Both the position numbers and the translations under genes were made by a program. The notes under the pieces were generated by a model. The model was not told where the DNA came from and did no database searches. It was given only the letters and a program-made list of their open reading frames with translations. This document shows, piece after piece, positions 51,057 to 59,683 of a DNA stretch of 64,000 bases (positions within the stretch are counted from its first letter, which is position 1; every line of letters starts with the position of its first letter). This DNA comes from Paracoccus benzoatiresistens (GTDB lineage Bacteria; Pseudomonadota; Alphaproteobacteria; Rhodobacterales; Rhodobacteraceae): the NCBI RefSeq assembly GCF_026913015.1, contig NZ_JAPTYD010000002.1, forward strand, positions 1 to 64,000, read 5' to 3'.

Positions 51057-52655
51057 CTATTCGCCCTTCGTCACCTGCCGATACATGACCGAAGTCACCG
51101 CCCGGCCAGAGTTCCAGTTCTGCACGTTGTTGCGCAGGCCCGTCGGCTCGATCCGCTGGAACAGCGGCACGATCGGCGCCTCGGCCTGGTACTGCTTCTG
51201 AAGGTCGATATACATCTGGGCCCGCTTCTCGCCGTCCTGCTCGAGGGTCGCGGCCAGCGTCGCCTCGTTCATCTCCTGCGGGACGGCATAGGCGTTGCGC
51301 CAGGCCAGAAGGCCGGTCGCCTGCGCCTCGTCGCTGTTGTCGGGGTTATAGGCGAAGGTCGCGGCATTGGTGTTCGGATCGGAATAATCCGGCCCCCATT
51401 CGCCCAGGAAGATCGGCACCTCGCGCGCGCGATAGGCGTCCAGAACCTGCGCCCCCGTCATCTGCTCGATCTCCAGGGTCAGCCCGGCCTCGGCCATCGA
51501 GGCCTGCAGGGCCTGCGCCACGTCCACGTATTCGCGCAGGTCGCGGACCTTGGTGGTGATGGTCTTGCCGGACATGCCGGCCTCTTCGATCAGGGCCTTG
51601 GCCTTGGCCACGTCATAGGTCCAGGGCTTGTCCTCCAGCGCGCCAAGATAGCCCTGGGGCAGGAAGGCCTGATGGGGCACGAACGCGCCCTTCAGGAAGC
51701 TGTTCGCGATGCCGTCGTAATCGACCAGATGCTTCATCGCCTCGATCACCTTGGGGTCCGACAGCACGGGGTCCTTCTGGTTCAGGCCCATGTAGAGGAT
51801 CCGGCCGCGCGGTTCATCCTGCACCGTGATGCCGTCGACTTTGCGGATCGAATCCACGTCCGTCGGCGTCAGGTTGCGGGCCACGTCGATGTCGCCCTGT
51901 TCCAGCAGCAGGCGCTGCGCGCTGGATTCCGCGACGTTGCGCACGATGACGCGCTTCATCGCGGGCGCGCCCTGCCAGTATTTCTCGAAGGCGGCCAGTT
52001 GCACGGCCTCGTTCGGGCGCCAGGCCGCCAGCGTATAGGGGCCCGATCCCGCGGCGTTGGTGTTCAACCAGGTGTTGCCCAGATCCTCGCCCTGGACATT
52101 GGCCATGACGGTTTCCTTGTCCACCACGCTGGCCACGTTGGCCGTCAGGCAGTTCAGCACAAAGGTCGGCGCATAGGGCTTGTCCATGTGCAGGGTCAGG
52201 GTCTTGTCGTCGAAGGTGATCTTTTCCTCGACGTTTTCGGGCGTGAAGCCGAACTGGGTCAGGATGAAGGCCGGGGTCTTGTTCAGGATCACCGCGCGTT
52301 GCAGCGACCAGGCCGCATCCTCGGCGCGGACGGGGTTGCCGGAATGGAAGGTCACGCCGTCGCGGATGGTGAAGGTGATGGACATGCCGTCCTCGCTCAC
52401 CTCCCAGCTTTCGGCCAGCGAGGGCTTGAAGCCCGCGTCCATGTCCATCGGGTCGAAATCGACCAGCCGGTCATAGGTGTTCTGGTTCACGTCATTGCCC
52501 GAGAACTCGAAGCTTTGCGCCGGGTCCAGGCTGATGATGTCGTCGATCGTATGGGCCACCACCAGCGTGTCCGCGGGGGTTTCGGCCCAGGCCGCGGGCG
52601 CGATGGCAAGGGCGGATGCCAGCAGGATCGCGCGCGGGGTCAGAAGATGTTTCAT
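51057..52655 (-). CDS. Peptide ABC transporter substrate-binding protein
   Basis: A 532-residue periplasmic binding protein (SBP_bac_5 family). Residues 1-24 are a Sec signal peptide ending AAWA-ET. The mature protein shows VVAHTIDDIISLDPAQSFEF, the usual SWEVSEDGMSITFTIRDGV, and GPYTLAAWRPNEAVQLAAF. The late RGRILYMGLNQKDPVLSD also fits dipeptide/oligopeptide binding proteins. The end WGPDYSDPNTNAATFAYN resembles peptide rather than nickel systems. As the first gene of the operon it precedes dppB by 2 bp. Confidence 0.94.
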   Translation of the reverse strand: MKHLLTPRAILLASALAIAPAAWAETPADTLVVAHTIDDIISLDPAQSFEFSGNDVNQNTYDRLVDFDPMDMDAGFKPSLAESWEVSEDGMSITFTIRDGVTFHSGNPVRAEDAAWSLQRAVILNKTPAFILTQFGFTPENVEEKITFDDKTLTLHMDKPYAPTFVLNCLTANVASVVDKETVMANVQGEDLGNTWLNTNAAGSGPYTLAAWRPNEAVQLAAFEKYWQGAPAMKRVIVRNVAESSAQRLLLEQGDIDVARNLTPTDVDSIRKVDGITVQDEPRGRILYMGLNQKDPVLSDPKVIEAMKHLVDYDGIANSFLKGAFVPHQAFLPQGYLGALEDKPWTYDVAKAKALIEEAGMSGKTITTKVRDLREYVDVAQALQASMAEAGLTLEIEQMTGAQVLDAYRAREVPIFLGEWGPDYSDPNTNAATFAYNPDNSDEAQATGLLAWRNAYAVPQEMNEATLAATLEQDGEKRAQMYIDLQKQYQAEAPIVPLFQRIEPTGLRNNVQNWNSGRAVTSVMYRQVTKGE

Positions 52656-52745
52656 GATGCTTCCCTGTTCTTTCGTCCCCGCGCCCTGGCGGGGTTGGAT
52701 GAGGAAAGGTGGCCCAAGGCAGGACGGCTTGCAAGCCTTTGATGA

Positions 52746-53906
52746 TCAAGCCTGCCGCAACGTCCGCTTGAACGCGGCCAGCCAGCGGGGCGCGTCGAAT
52801 CCGGCGGGGGGCGCGGGGGCGTAAAGCTGGCGGTCCAGATCGGCCAGCAGGGCCGGAGCGGGCTGGCCGCGCCAGCGCAGGTGCAGGTCAACGGCGGCGC
52901 GCAGGGCGGCCAGGTCGCCGGCGTCGGCGGCGCGACGCATGGCCCGCGCATGGGGTCCGGGCCACAGGCGGCGCATCCGCCGCCGCATCGCGGCCCCGGG
53001 CAGCAGCCCCTGCCCGCGCAGCATCAATGCCAGCGAAACCGCCATGCCTGCGCCCAGGGCCCCGGCGGCAAGGGGCCAGTTGCGCCAGGCCACCTGTTCG
53101 GACGCGCCGAAGTTCGACCCGAAGCCTGCAAAGCCAAAGGGGATCGGCTTCAGCGGCGCGACCTCGATCTGGCGGCTGTCGGTATCGAACCAGGGGAAGG
53201 CCTCGGCATGAAGGATCGCGGGTTCGCCAGTCTTGGGGCGCAACTGCCATTCCCACACCACGCGCGCCACGGGCCCCTGTTCGGTCAGCAGGTTTTCGCG
53301 CCGTTCGGGCTGCGTGAAGCTGATCAGCCAGGGCTCGGACAGGTCGGGGCGGGCGGGCAGCTGGTGGGCCAGGGTGCCAAGCGCCTCGACCGTGACGCGG
53401 CGGGTCAGGATCTCGTCCTTTTTCAGCTTGCCCGGATCGGTCGACAATTCGTCCGTCAGGGTCAGTTGGCGGGCCGACAGCGGCGGCGCGTCAGCCGGGA
53501 AGGGCCGCACCCCCAGGGTGATGGGGGCGGCGGTCACCACGGTTTCGGCGCGCTGCCCGTCGTCCTGCACATGGGTCAGCCTGTGGCTGATCGGGCCGAC
53601 GGTCACTGCCCCCTCCCGCCGGGGAAACAGCGCGACCTTGCGTTCGAAGATCTGCAGAAGCCGGCCCTGCACGCGCTCCTTGTGCCAGTCGTCGCGGGCG
53701 ATCTGGATCCAGTCGTAGTCGGCCGAGCTCGGGAACTCCATCTCCTCCAGCGACACGGTCAGGTCGTATTCGCCGCGGATCGTCAGCTCGACCATTTCCG
53801 ACACGACCGGGTTGCCGTGGTCATGCAGCACCATCAGCCGGGTGTCGCCCTGCGCCAGGGCCGCGCCCGCAAGCCACAGCCAGATCAGAAGGGCGCGGAT
53901 CACCAT
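52746..53906 (-). CDS. BatD-like protein (MoxR-operon)
   Basis: A 386-residue protein with an N-terminal signal peptide (MVIRALLIWLWLAGAALA-QG), a beta-rich periplasmic region and one late transmembrane helix (about 265-285), then a basic cytoplasmic tail of about 100 residues. Segments such as MVELTIRGEYDLTV and LTRRVTVEALGTLAHQLPA are typical of BatD/oxygen-tolerance-like proteins. The last gene of the seven-gene MoxR operon. ATG at 53906 overlaps the TPR gene by 7 bp; the GTG at 53903 is an alternative. Confidence 0.78.
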   Translation of the reverse strand: MVIRALLIWLWLAGAALAQGDTRLMVLHDHGNPVVSEMVELTIRGEYDLTVSLEEMEFPSSADYDWIQIARDDWHKERVQGRLLQIFERKVALFPRREGAVTVGPISHRLTHVQDDGQRAETVVTAAPITLGVRPFPADAPPLSARQLTLTDELSTDPGKLKKDEILTRRVTVEALGTLAHQLPARPDLSEPWLISFTQPERRENLLTEQGPVARVVWEWQLRPKTGEPAILHAEAFPWFDTDSRQIEVAPLKPIPFGFAGFGSNFGASEQVAWRNWPLAAGALGAGMAVSLALMLRGQGLLPGAAMRRRMRRLWPGPHARAMRRAADAGDLAALRAAVDLHLRWRGQPAPALLADLDRQLYAPAPPAGFDAPRWLAAFKRTLRQA

Positions 53907-54514
53907 GGGTCGCCCTCCTCGGGGCGGATCAGGCCCAACCGGGCGCGGCGGTCGAATTCGGCGCGGATGCGCAGCTTCAGGAATTCGCCCGGATCGTCGC
54001 TGATCGTGTCCAGCCACTGGTCGGTTGCCGCCAGCCCCTTGGCCTCCAGCCGCCGTTCCCATTCCGGACCGGAAAGATTGGCCAGCAGATCGGCGATCGG
54101 CACCTCGTCCGCGGGCAGGCCCCCTGCCCCGCTGATCCGGCCGGGCACGGTGGAAACCCCGCGTTCGGGCGGATACATCGCGACGACCAGATCGCGGTTG
54201 CGCCGCGCCTGCTCGTCCGCGGGATTGGCGAACAGCATGGCGTCGAAATAGGCGACCGACAGCGGATAATCCCCCGTCGCGGCCAGCGACAGGCCGCGGT
54301 TGTAGGTCTGCGACCGACCCGCCTTGGCAAAGGCCGCGTCGGCCGCCGGATAGTCGCCCAGGCGATAGAACGCCACGCCCCGCGCCGCCGGATCGTCCAG
54401 CAGGGCGGCGGCGGGGCGGTCCAGCCCGGCGCGCAGGGCCAGGCGGCCAAGCGCCTCGGGACCCGCCGCGGCCAGCGCCGCCACACCGGCCAGGGCAAGC
54501 AGCGCGGGCTTCAT
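53900..54514 (-). CDS. TPR-like lipoprotein/periplasmic protein (MoxR operon)
   Basis: A 204-residue protein with a short hydrophobic N-terminus (MKPALLALAGVAALAAAG). It has one or two TPR-like repeats: GVAFYRLGDYPAADAAFAKA and YNRGLSLAATGDYPLSVAYF. The C-terminal third is charged (EFLKLRIRAEFDRRARLG). This is the BatC/BatE position in Bat operons, probably a scaffold for the BatA/B complex. ATGA overlap with the upstream VWA gene. Confidence 0.78.
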   Translation of the reverse strand: MKPALLALAGVAALAAAGPEALGRLALRAGLDRPAAALLDDPAARGVAFYRLGDYPAADAAFAKAGRSQTYNRGLSLAATGDYPLSVAYFDAMLFANPADEQARRNRDLVVAMYPPERGVSTVPGRISGAGGLPADEVPIADLLANLSGPEWERRLEAKGLAATDQWLDTISDDPGEFLKLRIRAEFDRRARLGLIRPEEGDPW

Positions 54515-55410
54515 TCCTGCCTCCGCAGCATGACCAACAGCGGCGGCAGGGCCAGCATCGCCAGCCAGGGACCAAGGTCGCGATAGTGCAGCGCCTGCAG
54601 CACGGGATCGCGGACCGATCCCCCGCTGCGCGCCAGCCGGGAGGCCAGCGCATCCGTGTCGTCCCACCCCATCACCGTTCCGCCGCGCGCCAGCCGGTCC
54701 AGCGCATCGTCGTCCGCGGCCGGGGCACCGGGGGCCCGCCCGTCCAGCCGCAGCGCCCAGAGCCGCACGCCCTGCCCCGCCAGCCGGTCCGCCTCGGCCA
54801 GGGCCTGCCGGTCCACCCCGCCCCCGTCCGAGATCAGCACAAGATCGGCCCGTGGCAGCCCGGCCAGCATCTGCCCCGCCATGCCGATGGCCGCGGCGGG
54901 GCGCGAGCCCTTGCCCGGCATCGTCTCGCCGTCCAGGACGCCGATCTGCGTCTGCAACGTTCCCACGTCCAGCGTCGGCGCGGATGCGGTGAAGGCCTCG
55001 CCTCCATACAGGATCAGCCCGACCGGGCGCCCCGACAGCGCCTGCGCCAGCCCCGCCGCCGCAAGCTTGGCCTGATCCAGACCCGCCCCCTTCGCGACCG
55101 AAGGCGAGAGATCCACCGCCAGCACCACCGCATCGGCCTGCGCCAGCACCGGCGCGTCCGTGCGGGGCAGCGCCGGCCCCGCCATGCCGCAGACCAGCAG
55201 CGCCAGCGCGGCAGGCGCCAGCAGCCGCATCCACAGGGGCTGCCGCCCGCCCAAGGCCCCAAGCGCCTGCATCGCGCGCAGCATGTCGCGCCCCATCACC
55301 CGTTCCCAGCCCCCGGCATCAGGCAGGCGCCTCAGGCGCAGCAGGACCAGCGCCGCCAACGGCAGCAGCGCCAGCAGCCACCAGGGGCGCAGCAGGGTCA
55401 GCCCGTCCAT
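54511..55410 (-). CDS. VWA domain-containing protein (BatB type)
   Basis: A 299-residue inner-membrane protein. Hydrophobic helices flank a von Willebrand A domain whose metal site is DLSPS (Asp100, Ser102, Ser104 in VLAVDLSPSVAKG). A second motif ISDGGGVD carries the later Asp. A terminal helix is at about 275-295. It overlaps the upstream BatA gene by 13 bp and the downstream TPR gene by 4 bp. It presumably partners with BatA. Confidence 0.85.
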   Translation of the reverse strand: MDGLTLLRPWWLLALLPLAALVLLRLRRLPDAGGWERVMGRDMLRAMQALGALGGRQPLWMRLLAPAALALLVCGMAGPALPRTDAPVLAQADAVVLAVDLSPSVAKGAGLDQAKLAAAGLAQALSGRPVGLILYGGEAFTASAPTLDVGTLQTQIGVLDGETMPGKGSRPAAAIGMAGQMLAGLPRADLVLISDGGGVDRQALAEADRLAGQGVRLWALRLDGRAPGAPAADDDALDRLARGGTVMGWDDTDALASRLARSGGSVRDPVLQALHYRDLGPWLAMLALPPLLVMLRRQE

Positions 55411-56345
55411 CCGCGCCTCCGGGCCGTGATCCCGAACAGGCACAGCATGGCCAGCCCTGCAGGCCAGATCCACAAGGGCTGCCACAGCCGCATGGGCGGA
55501 CGCTCCGAAGGGTTCGGCTCCAGCGTATCAAGGCTTTGCGCCACCGCCTGCAGATCCGCGGTATCGCGGACGCGGAAGCTTTCGCCCTCCGCCGCCTGCG
55601 CCACTGCGCGCAGGGTCGCCACATCCACCGCGTCGCGGGACCGGGGCTGGTTTTCCAGATCCTCGGGACCAAGGGCGATGGAGTGGACGCGGATGCCGTG
55701 GTCATGGGCCAGACGCGCGGCATCGACCGCAGGCACGGTGCCCGAGGTATCGACGCCGTCCGACATCAGCACGATCACCCGCGTGGGCGCATCGCTGCGC
55801 GACAGGCGCTTGGCCGCAAGGCCCAGCCCGTCCGAGATGGCGGTGCCGCGCCCGGAGATGCCGATCTGCGCCTCGTCTATGGCGCGGGCGACGGCGTCCA
55901 CGTCGAAGGTCAGGGGGGCCGCGAAATAGGCGCGCTCGCCAAAGATCACCAGTCCGATCCGGTCGCCCCGCCGCGCCGCGACAAAGGCCGAGGCCGTCCG
56001 CTTCACCGCATCCAGCCGCGTGACGGGCTGGTCGTCCAGGTAGAAATCCTCCTTCAGCATGCTGCCCGACAGGTCCATCACCAGCACGATGTCGCGCCCC
56101 GAGGCGGGGATCACGTCGCTTGCAACCTCGACCCGCGGCCCGGCCAGCGCCACGACCAGCGCGGTCCAGGCCAGGGCGGCCAGCCACGGCCCGCGCAGGC
56201 GCGCGCCGCTGGCCGGGCTGGCCCCGCGCAGCAGATGCGCGGGCAGGATCAGCGCGGGTCGGGGCACCGCCAGGTGCGGCAGCAGGCGCCGCAGCAGAAG
56301 CGGAAGGGGCAGAAGCAGCAGAATCCAGGGCCAGGCGAGGCTCAT
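55398..56345 (-). CDS. VWA domain-containing protein (BatA type)
   Basis: A 315-residue inner-membrane protein with N-terminal helices (about 3-20 and 52-70) and a VWA domain. The complete MIDAS motif is DLSGSML (Asp91, Ser93, Ser95) followed by TAISDGLGLAAKRLSRS (Thr) and LMSDGVDTSG (Asp). A final helix lies near residue 290-310. Overlaps neighbours as ATGA. In MoxR/Bat operons such proteins are thought to act with the AAA+ ATPase in envelope or metallo-enzyme maturation. Confidence 0.88.
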   Translation of the reverse strand: MSLAWPWILLLLPLPLLLRRLLPHLAVPRPALILPAHLLRGASPASGARLRGPWLAALAWTALVVALAGPRVEVASDVIPASGRDIVLVMDLSGSMLKEDFYLDDQPVTRLDAVKRTASAFVAARRGDRIGLVIFGERAYFAAPLTFDVDAVARAIDEAQIGISGRGTAISDGLGLAAKRLSRSDAPTRVIVLMSDGVDTSGTVPAVDAARLAHDHGIRVHSIALGPEDLENQPRSRDAVDVATLRAVAQAAEGESFRVRDTADLQAVAQSLDTLEPNPSERPPMRLWQPLWIWPAGLAMLCLFGITARRRGWTG

Positions 56346-56680
56346 CCCCGGCGGCCCCTGCGCAGGGCGATGCGTTCCAGCGTCGCATCGTCGGGGGCGG
56401 GCGCGGCGCCATAGGCGGCGGGCCGCAGCGGTTCCGGAAGGCGGCCGAGGATGCGCGCGATGGCCAGGATGCGCATCTCGGGCGGAAGCCCGCGCGTGGC
56501 CCGGACCAGCGCGCGGCGCGAGGGCCTGCGGCTCATCAGCGGGCGCAGGACCAGCGCGGCCAGCAGCCCCGCCAGCAGGCCGATGGCCGCCAGGGCCAGG
56601 ATTTCGCGCCAGCCGAGGGTGGCGATCTCCAGCGGCAGGCGGGGCGGGGAGAGTTGCGCCAGAAGCTCGTCCCGCGTCAC
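56342..56680 (-). CDS. DUF4381-like membrane protein (MoxR operon)
   Basis: A 112-residue protein with one transmembrane helix (about 28-46, LALAAIGLLAGLLAALVL) and a helical cytoplasmic C-terminus (EMRILAIARILGRLPEPLRP). This is the small DUF4381 protein found between DUF58 and VWA genes in Bat operons. Its role is unknown. The start is GTG at 56680, overlapping the DUF58 stop as GTGA. The end overlaps the BatA start by 4 bp. Confidence 0.8.
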   Translation of the reverse strand: MTRDELLAQLSPPRLPLEIATLGWREILALAAIGLLAGLLAALVLRPLMSRRPSRRALVRATRGLPPEMRILAIARILGRLPEPLRPAAYGAAPAPDDATLERIALRRGRRG

Positions 56681-57510
56681 GGCCGCACCTCGGTCACGGT
56701 GGCGCCAAGCGCGCGAAGCCGGGCCAGATCGGCGCCGGTGTCGGGGGCCGACAGCCGGACGAGGCGGCTGTGCTGCCCGTCGCTGACCGCCAGCGGCCCG
56801 CGCGGGGGCTGCAGTTCCGCGTCGTCCAGCATCAAGGCCAGCGTGACCGACCGGCGCCGGGCCAGGGTGGCCAGCGCGGCCTCGGACCCGTGCAGACCGT
56901 CCAGACAGGTCGCGACCAGCACCCGACCGCCCCCGGGCGAAAGCCGCATGGCCCGCACCAGCGCCTCGGCCAGGGGCGCATGGCCGGGCGCCTGCAGGGC
57001 GTGATCGTGCTGGCGGGCCATGGCGTTGCAGACAGCGGCCATTTGCCCGTCGCCGCTGCCGCCCGCAAGCTCGGCCAGCCGGGGACCGTCCGCCATCAGC
57101 AGGGCGACCGAACCGCCGCGTCCCGCCACGCGCCAGCCGGCCTGCGCCAGATGCCGCGCGGCCCGGACCGACCGCAGGGCAACGCCCGTCCCCCACAGCA
57201 TCGGCGCGCGGAAATCGGCAACCAGCAGGATCGTGTCGTCGCGATCCTCGTGCAGGCTGCGGATATGGGGATGGCCGGTGCGCGCCGTCGCCGCCGGGTC
57301 CAGCCGTCGCGGGTCGTCGCCCGCGACATAGGCGCGGATTTCCCGCAGGTCCATGCCCGCGCCCTGCGTCCGCGCGGGAACCGCCCCCGCGCGCCGGGTC
57401 AGCGGCCGGTGCCGGACCTTTCCGCCTGCCCCCTCGCGCAGGGCCAGAAGTTCGGCGGCACCCAGGCGGATGCCGGGCGCGTCGGGCAGGCCGGCGGGCC
57501 AGGCTACCAC
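56677..57510 (-). CDS. DUF58 domain-containing protein (MoxR operon)
   Basis: A 277-residue protein. The DUF58 core is GMDLREIRAYVAGDDPRRLD followed by TARTGHPHIRSLHEDRDDTI, a VWA-related segment. It has no signal peptide, so it is cytoplasmic or membrane-associated. It is the second gene of the MoxR operon. The start is GTG at 57510, which overlaps the moxR stop by 7 bp. DUF58 proteins usually accompany MoxR ATPases; the substrate is unknown. Confidence 0.85.
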   Translation of the reverse strand: MVAWPAGLPDAPGIRLGAAELLALREGAGGKVRHRPLTRRAGAVPARTQGAGMDLREIRAYVAGDDPRRLDPAATARTGHPHIRSLHEDRDDTILLVADFRAPMLWGTGVALRSVRAARHLAQAGWRVAGRGGSVALLMADGPRLAELAGGSGDGQMAAVCNAMARQHDHALQAPGHAPLAEALVRAMRLSPGGGRVLVATCLDGLHGSEAALATLARRRSVTLALMLDDAELQPPRGPLAVSDGQHSRLVRLSAPDTGADLARLRALGATVTEVRP

Positions 57511-58463
57511 GGGCGCACCTGCCGCAGGATATCGGCCACAAGGCTGCGGCCGGTGCGGCCCTCGCCGCTGGCCGACCAGGCGGGGATCAGACGGTGGGAC
57601 AGGGCGTCGGCGGCCAGCGCCTCGGCATCCTCGGGCAGGCCGTGGTCGCGGCCATGCAGCCAGGACCGCGCCCGGACGCCCGCCGCCAGGGCCAGCGTGC
57701 CGCGAGGGGACACGGGATGTTCCACCCATTCCGCCACCGCGCCGCCGGGCCGTGTCGCCATGACCAGCCGGACGATGAAGTCCTTGAGCGCGGGGGCCAG
57801 ATGGACGCGCGCCACCTCGGCCCGGGCGCGGGCCAGGTCGGCTGCGGAAACCACCGTGCCGCGCAGGGGCGCGGGCGCCACCGTTTCGGCCTCGACCAGG
57901 TCAAGGATCGCGCGTTCGGCCTCGGCCCCCGGCAGGTCCAGGCGCAGGTGCAGAAGGAAGCGGTCAAGCTGCGCCTCGGGCAGCGGGAAGGTGCCTTCGT
58001 GTTCGATAGGGTTCTGGGTCGCCACCACCATGAAGGGATCCGGCAAGGGACGCGTGGTCCCGCCCGAGGTCACCTGCCCCTCGGCCATGGCCTCCAGCAG
58101 CGCGGACTGCACCTTGGGAGGCGCGCGGTTGATCTCGTCCACCAGCACAAGGCTGTGGAAGATCGGGCCGGGGATGAAGTCGAAGCCGCCGGTTTCGGGG
58201 CGGAACACCTGCGTGCCGGTCAGGTCCGAGGGCAGCAGGTCCGGCGTGCACTGGATGCGGGCATGGCTGCCCGGCAGATGCGCCGCAAGCGCCTTGACGG
58301 CGCGGGTCTTGGCAATGCCGGGCGGGCCTTCGATCAGGACGTGGCCGCCCGCCAGCAGGGCGATCAGCAGCCGTTCGACCAGCAGGTCATGGCCGATCAG
58401 CGTGGCGCCGATTTCCGTTCCCAAGCGCCTGACGGCATGGGCCTTGTCGCTGTGATCGTCCAT
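57504..58463 (-). CDS. moxR: MoxR family AAA+ ATPase
   Basis: A 319-residue AAA+ ATPase. Walker A is EGPPGIAKT (residues 45-53) and Walker B is LVLVDEINRAPPKVQSALLE with the MoxR signature. Sensor 1 lies in VVATQNPIEHEGTFPLPEAQ and the C-terminal lid carries ALAAGVRARSWLHGRDH. MoxR ATPases act as chaperones for metal insertion or maturation of envelope complexes. It is the promoter-proximal gene of a seven-gene operon in which almost every junction overlaps. GGGGAGGAAGC precedes the ATG. Confidence 0.94.
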   Translation of the reverse strand: MDDHSDKAHAVRRLGTEIGATLIGHDLLVERLLIALLAGGHVLIEGPPGIAKTRAVKALAAHLPGSHARIQCTPDLLPSDLTGTQVFRPETGGFDFIPGPIFHSLVLVDEINRAPPKVQSALLEAMAEGQVTSGGTTRPLPDPFMVVATQNPIEHEGTFPLPEAQLDRFLLHLRLDLPGAEAERAILDLVEAETVAPAPLRGTVVSAADLARARAEVARVHLAPALKDFIVRLVMATRPGGAVAEWVEHPVSPRGTLALAAGVRARSWLHGRDHGLPEDAEALAADALSHRLIPAWSASGEGRTGRSLVADILRQVRPW

Positions 58464-58586
58464 CGCTTCCTCCCCTCGCGTTGAACGTGTGCAGTCTGCT
58501 GCCGCAGGGGGCGGGAATCCAGCGCGAATAGGGAATATTTCCTGCCACTTTGGTCTGAACGTCCCCCTCCACCGGGCGACAAGGGT

Positions 58587-59270
58587 TCAGCGGCGCAGCG
58601 CGTAGCCCGTCAGGAGCACCAGCCCGGCCGCCATGGCAAACCAGGTCAGGGCGTAGGACAGGTGGTGGTTGCGGAACGAGATCACGGTCAGGCCCCCGAC
58701 CGGTTGTTCCTCGCCCGCCCGGTCGGCATCGATGAAATAGGGCGCGGCGCCGGACAGGCCCAGCGTTGCCGCGATGGCCTGCGTATCGCGCGAATACCAG
58801 CGGCCCGCGGCAGGATCGTTGGCGCGCAGGAAGGCGCCGTCCGGCTGGGTCATGCGCAGCAGACCCGTCACGGACTGGTCCCCCGCGGGCAAGGGTCGGT
58901 CCTCGCGGCGGTCCGCCGCCACAAAGCCGCGGTTGACCAGCACGGTCCAGCCGCCATCGGTTTCAAGGGGCGTCATCACCCAGAAGCCCGACCCGCGTTC
59001 CGTCACCGCCTGCACCAGAACGTCGCTGTCCGGCGCATAGCGGCCCGAAACCGTAACGCGGCGGTATTCGGCTACATCCCTTGTCAGCCCCGCCCATTCG
59101 GCGGGCGGCGGCGCGGGCACGGGTTCGGCTGCCACGCGGGCATCGACGCGGGCGATCAGGTCGTTCTTCCAGGCCAGCCGCTGCATCTGCCAGACGCCAA
59201 GCCCCATCAGGACCAGAAAGACGATTCCGGCCGCCACCAGCATGGCAATGGGGCGGCGGCGAGGTGTCAA
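58587..59270 (-). CDS. SURF1 family protein, terminal oxidase assembly factor
   Basis: A 227-residue protein with transmembrane helices at both ends (about 10-28 and 203-222) and a central periplasmic domain. It shows VFLVLMGLGVWQMQRLAWKN at the start and ISFRNHHLSYALTWFAMAAG at the end, both SURF1 hallmarks (including GxWQxxR). SURF1 inserts heme into heme-copper oxidases. It is the last gene of the cyo operon. The start is TTG at 59270, overlapping the cyoD stop as TTGA; an ATG at 59243 is an alternative. Confidence 0.92.
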   Translation of the reverse strand: MTPRRRPIAMLVAAGIVFLVLMGLGVWQMQRLAWKNDLIARVDARVAAEPVPAPPPAEWAGLTRDVAEYRRVTVSGRYAPDSDVLVQAVTERGSGFWVMTPLETDGGWTVLVNRGFVAADRREDRPLPAGDQSVTGLLRMTQPDGAFLRANDPAAGRWYSRDTQAIAATLGLSGAAPYFIDADRAGEEQPVGGLTVISFRNHHLSYALTWFAMAAGLVLLTGYALRR

Positions 59271-59683
59271 GAGCCGAGGCCCAGAGCCTCGTGGTTCATC
59301 TGAGGCATCATGTTGGTGTTCATGTGGTACATGACCCACAGCGACCCGGCCAGCACGATGACCAGGATGACGACCGTGAAGATCAGGGCCATCATGGTCC
59401 AGCCCTCGTCGCTGCGGGTGTTCATGTGCAGGAAATAGACCATGTGGACCAGGATCTGCACGATTGCCATGCCCACCACCACCGCGGCGGTCAGGAAGCG
59501 GCTTTCGAAGCCTCCTCCCATGACGATGGCGAAGGGGATCGCGGTCAGGATGACCGACAGGATGAAGCCGGTCATGTAGGACCGGAAGCTGCCGTGGTCG
59601 TGGCCGTCGTCATGGTGGTCGCCATGCGCCTCGGCGCGGCGTTGGGCATGGTGCTTGTCGCCCTGGGCTTCAATCGAAGTCAT
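59267..59683 (-). CDS. cyoD: Cytochrome o ubiquinol oxidase subunit IV
   Basis: A 138-residue subunit with three transmembrane helices (about 37-55, 64-82 and 98-116). The His/Asp-rich N-terminus (HGDHHDDGHDHG) is followed by SYMTGFILSVILTAIPFAIV and HMVYFLHMNTRSDEGWTMMA, which match CyoD. Stop/start overlap with cyoC as TGATG. The subunit aids oxidase assembly and CuB binding. Confidence 0.95.
   Translation of the reverse strand: MTSIEAQGDKHHAQRRAEAHGDHHDDGHDHGSFRSYMTGFILSVILTAIPFAIVMGGGFESRFLTAAVVVGMAIVQILVHMVYFLHMNTRSDEGWTMMALIFTVVILVIVLAGSLWVMYHMNTNMMPQMNHEALGLGS

Noticed and set aside
52726..52737. GGCTTGCAAGCC palindrome as the terminator of the MoxR operon
   Set aside because: The stem is short, there is no usable loop and no T-tract on the relevant strand. 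I leave it unassigned.
58526..58540. GGGAATATTTCC upstream of moxR as a further GATATTT repeat copy
   Set aside because: The C-rich spacer, the GAAGAAG tail and the hairpin are all missing.
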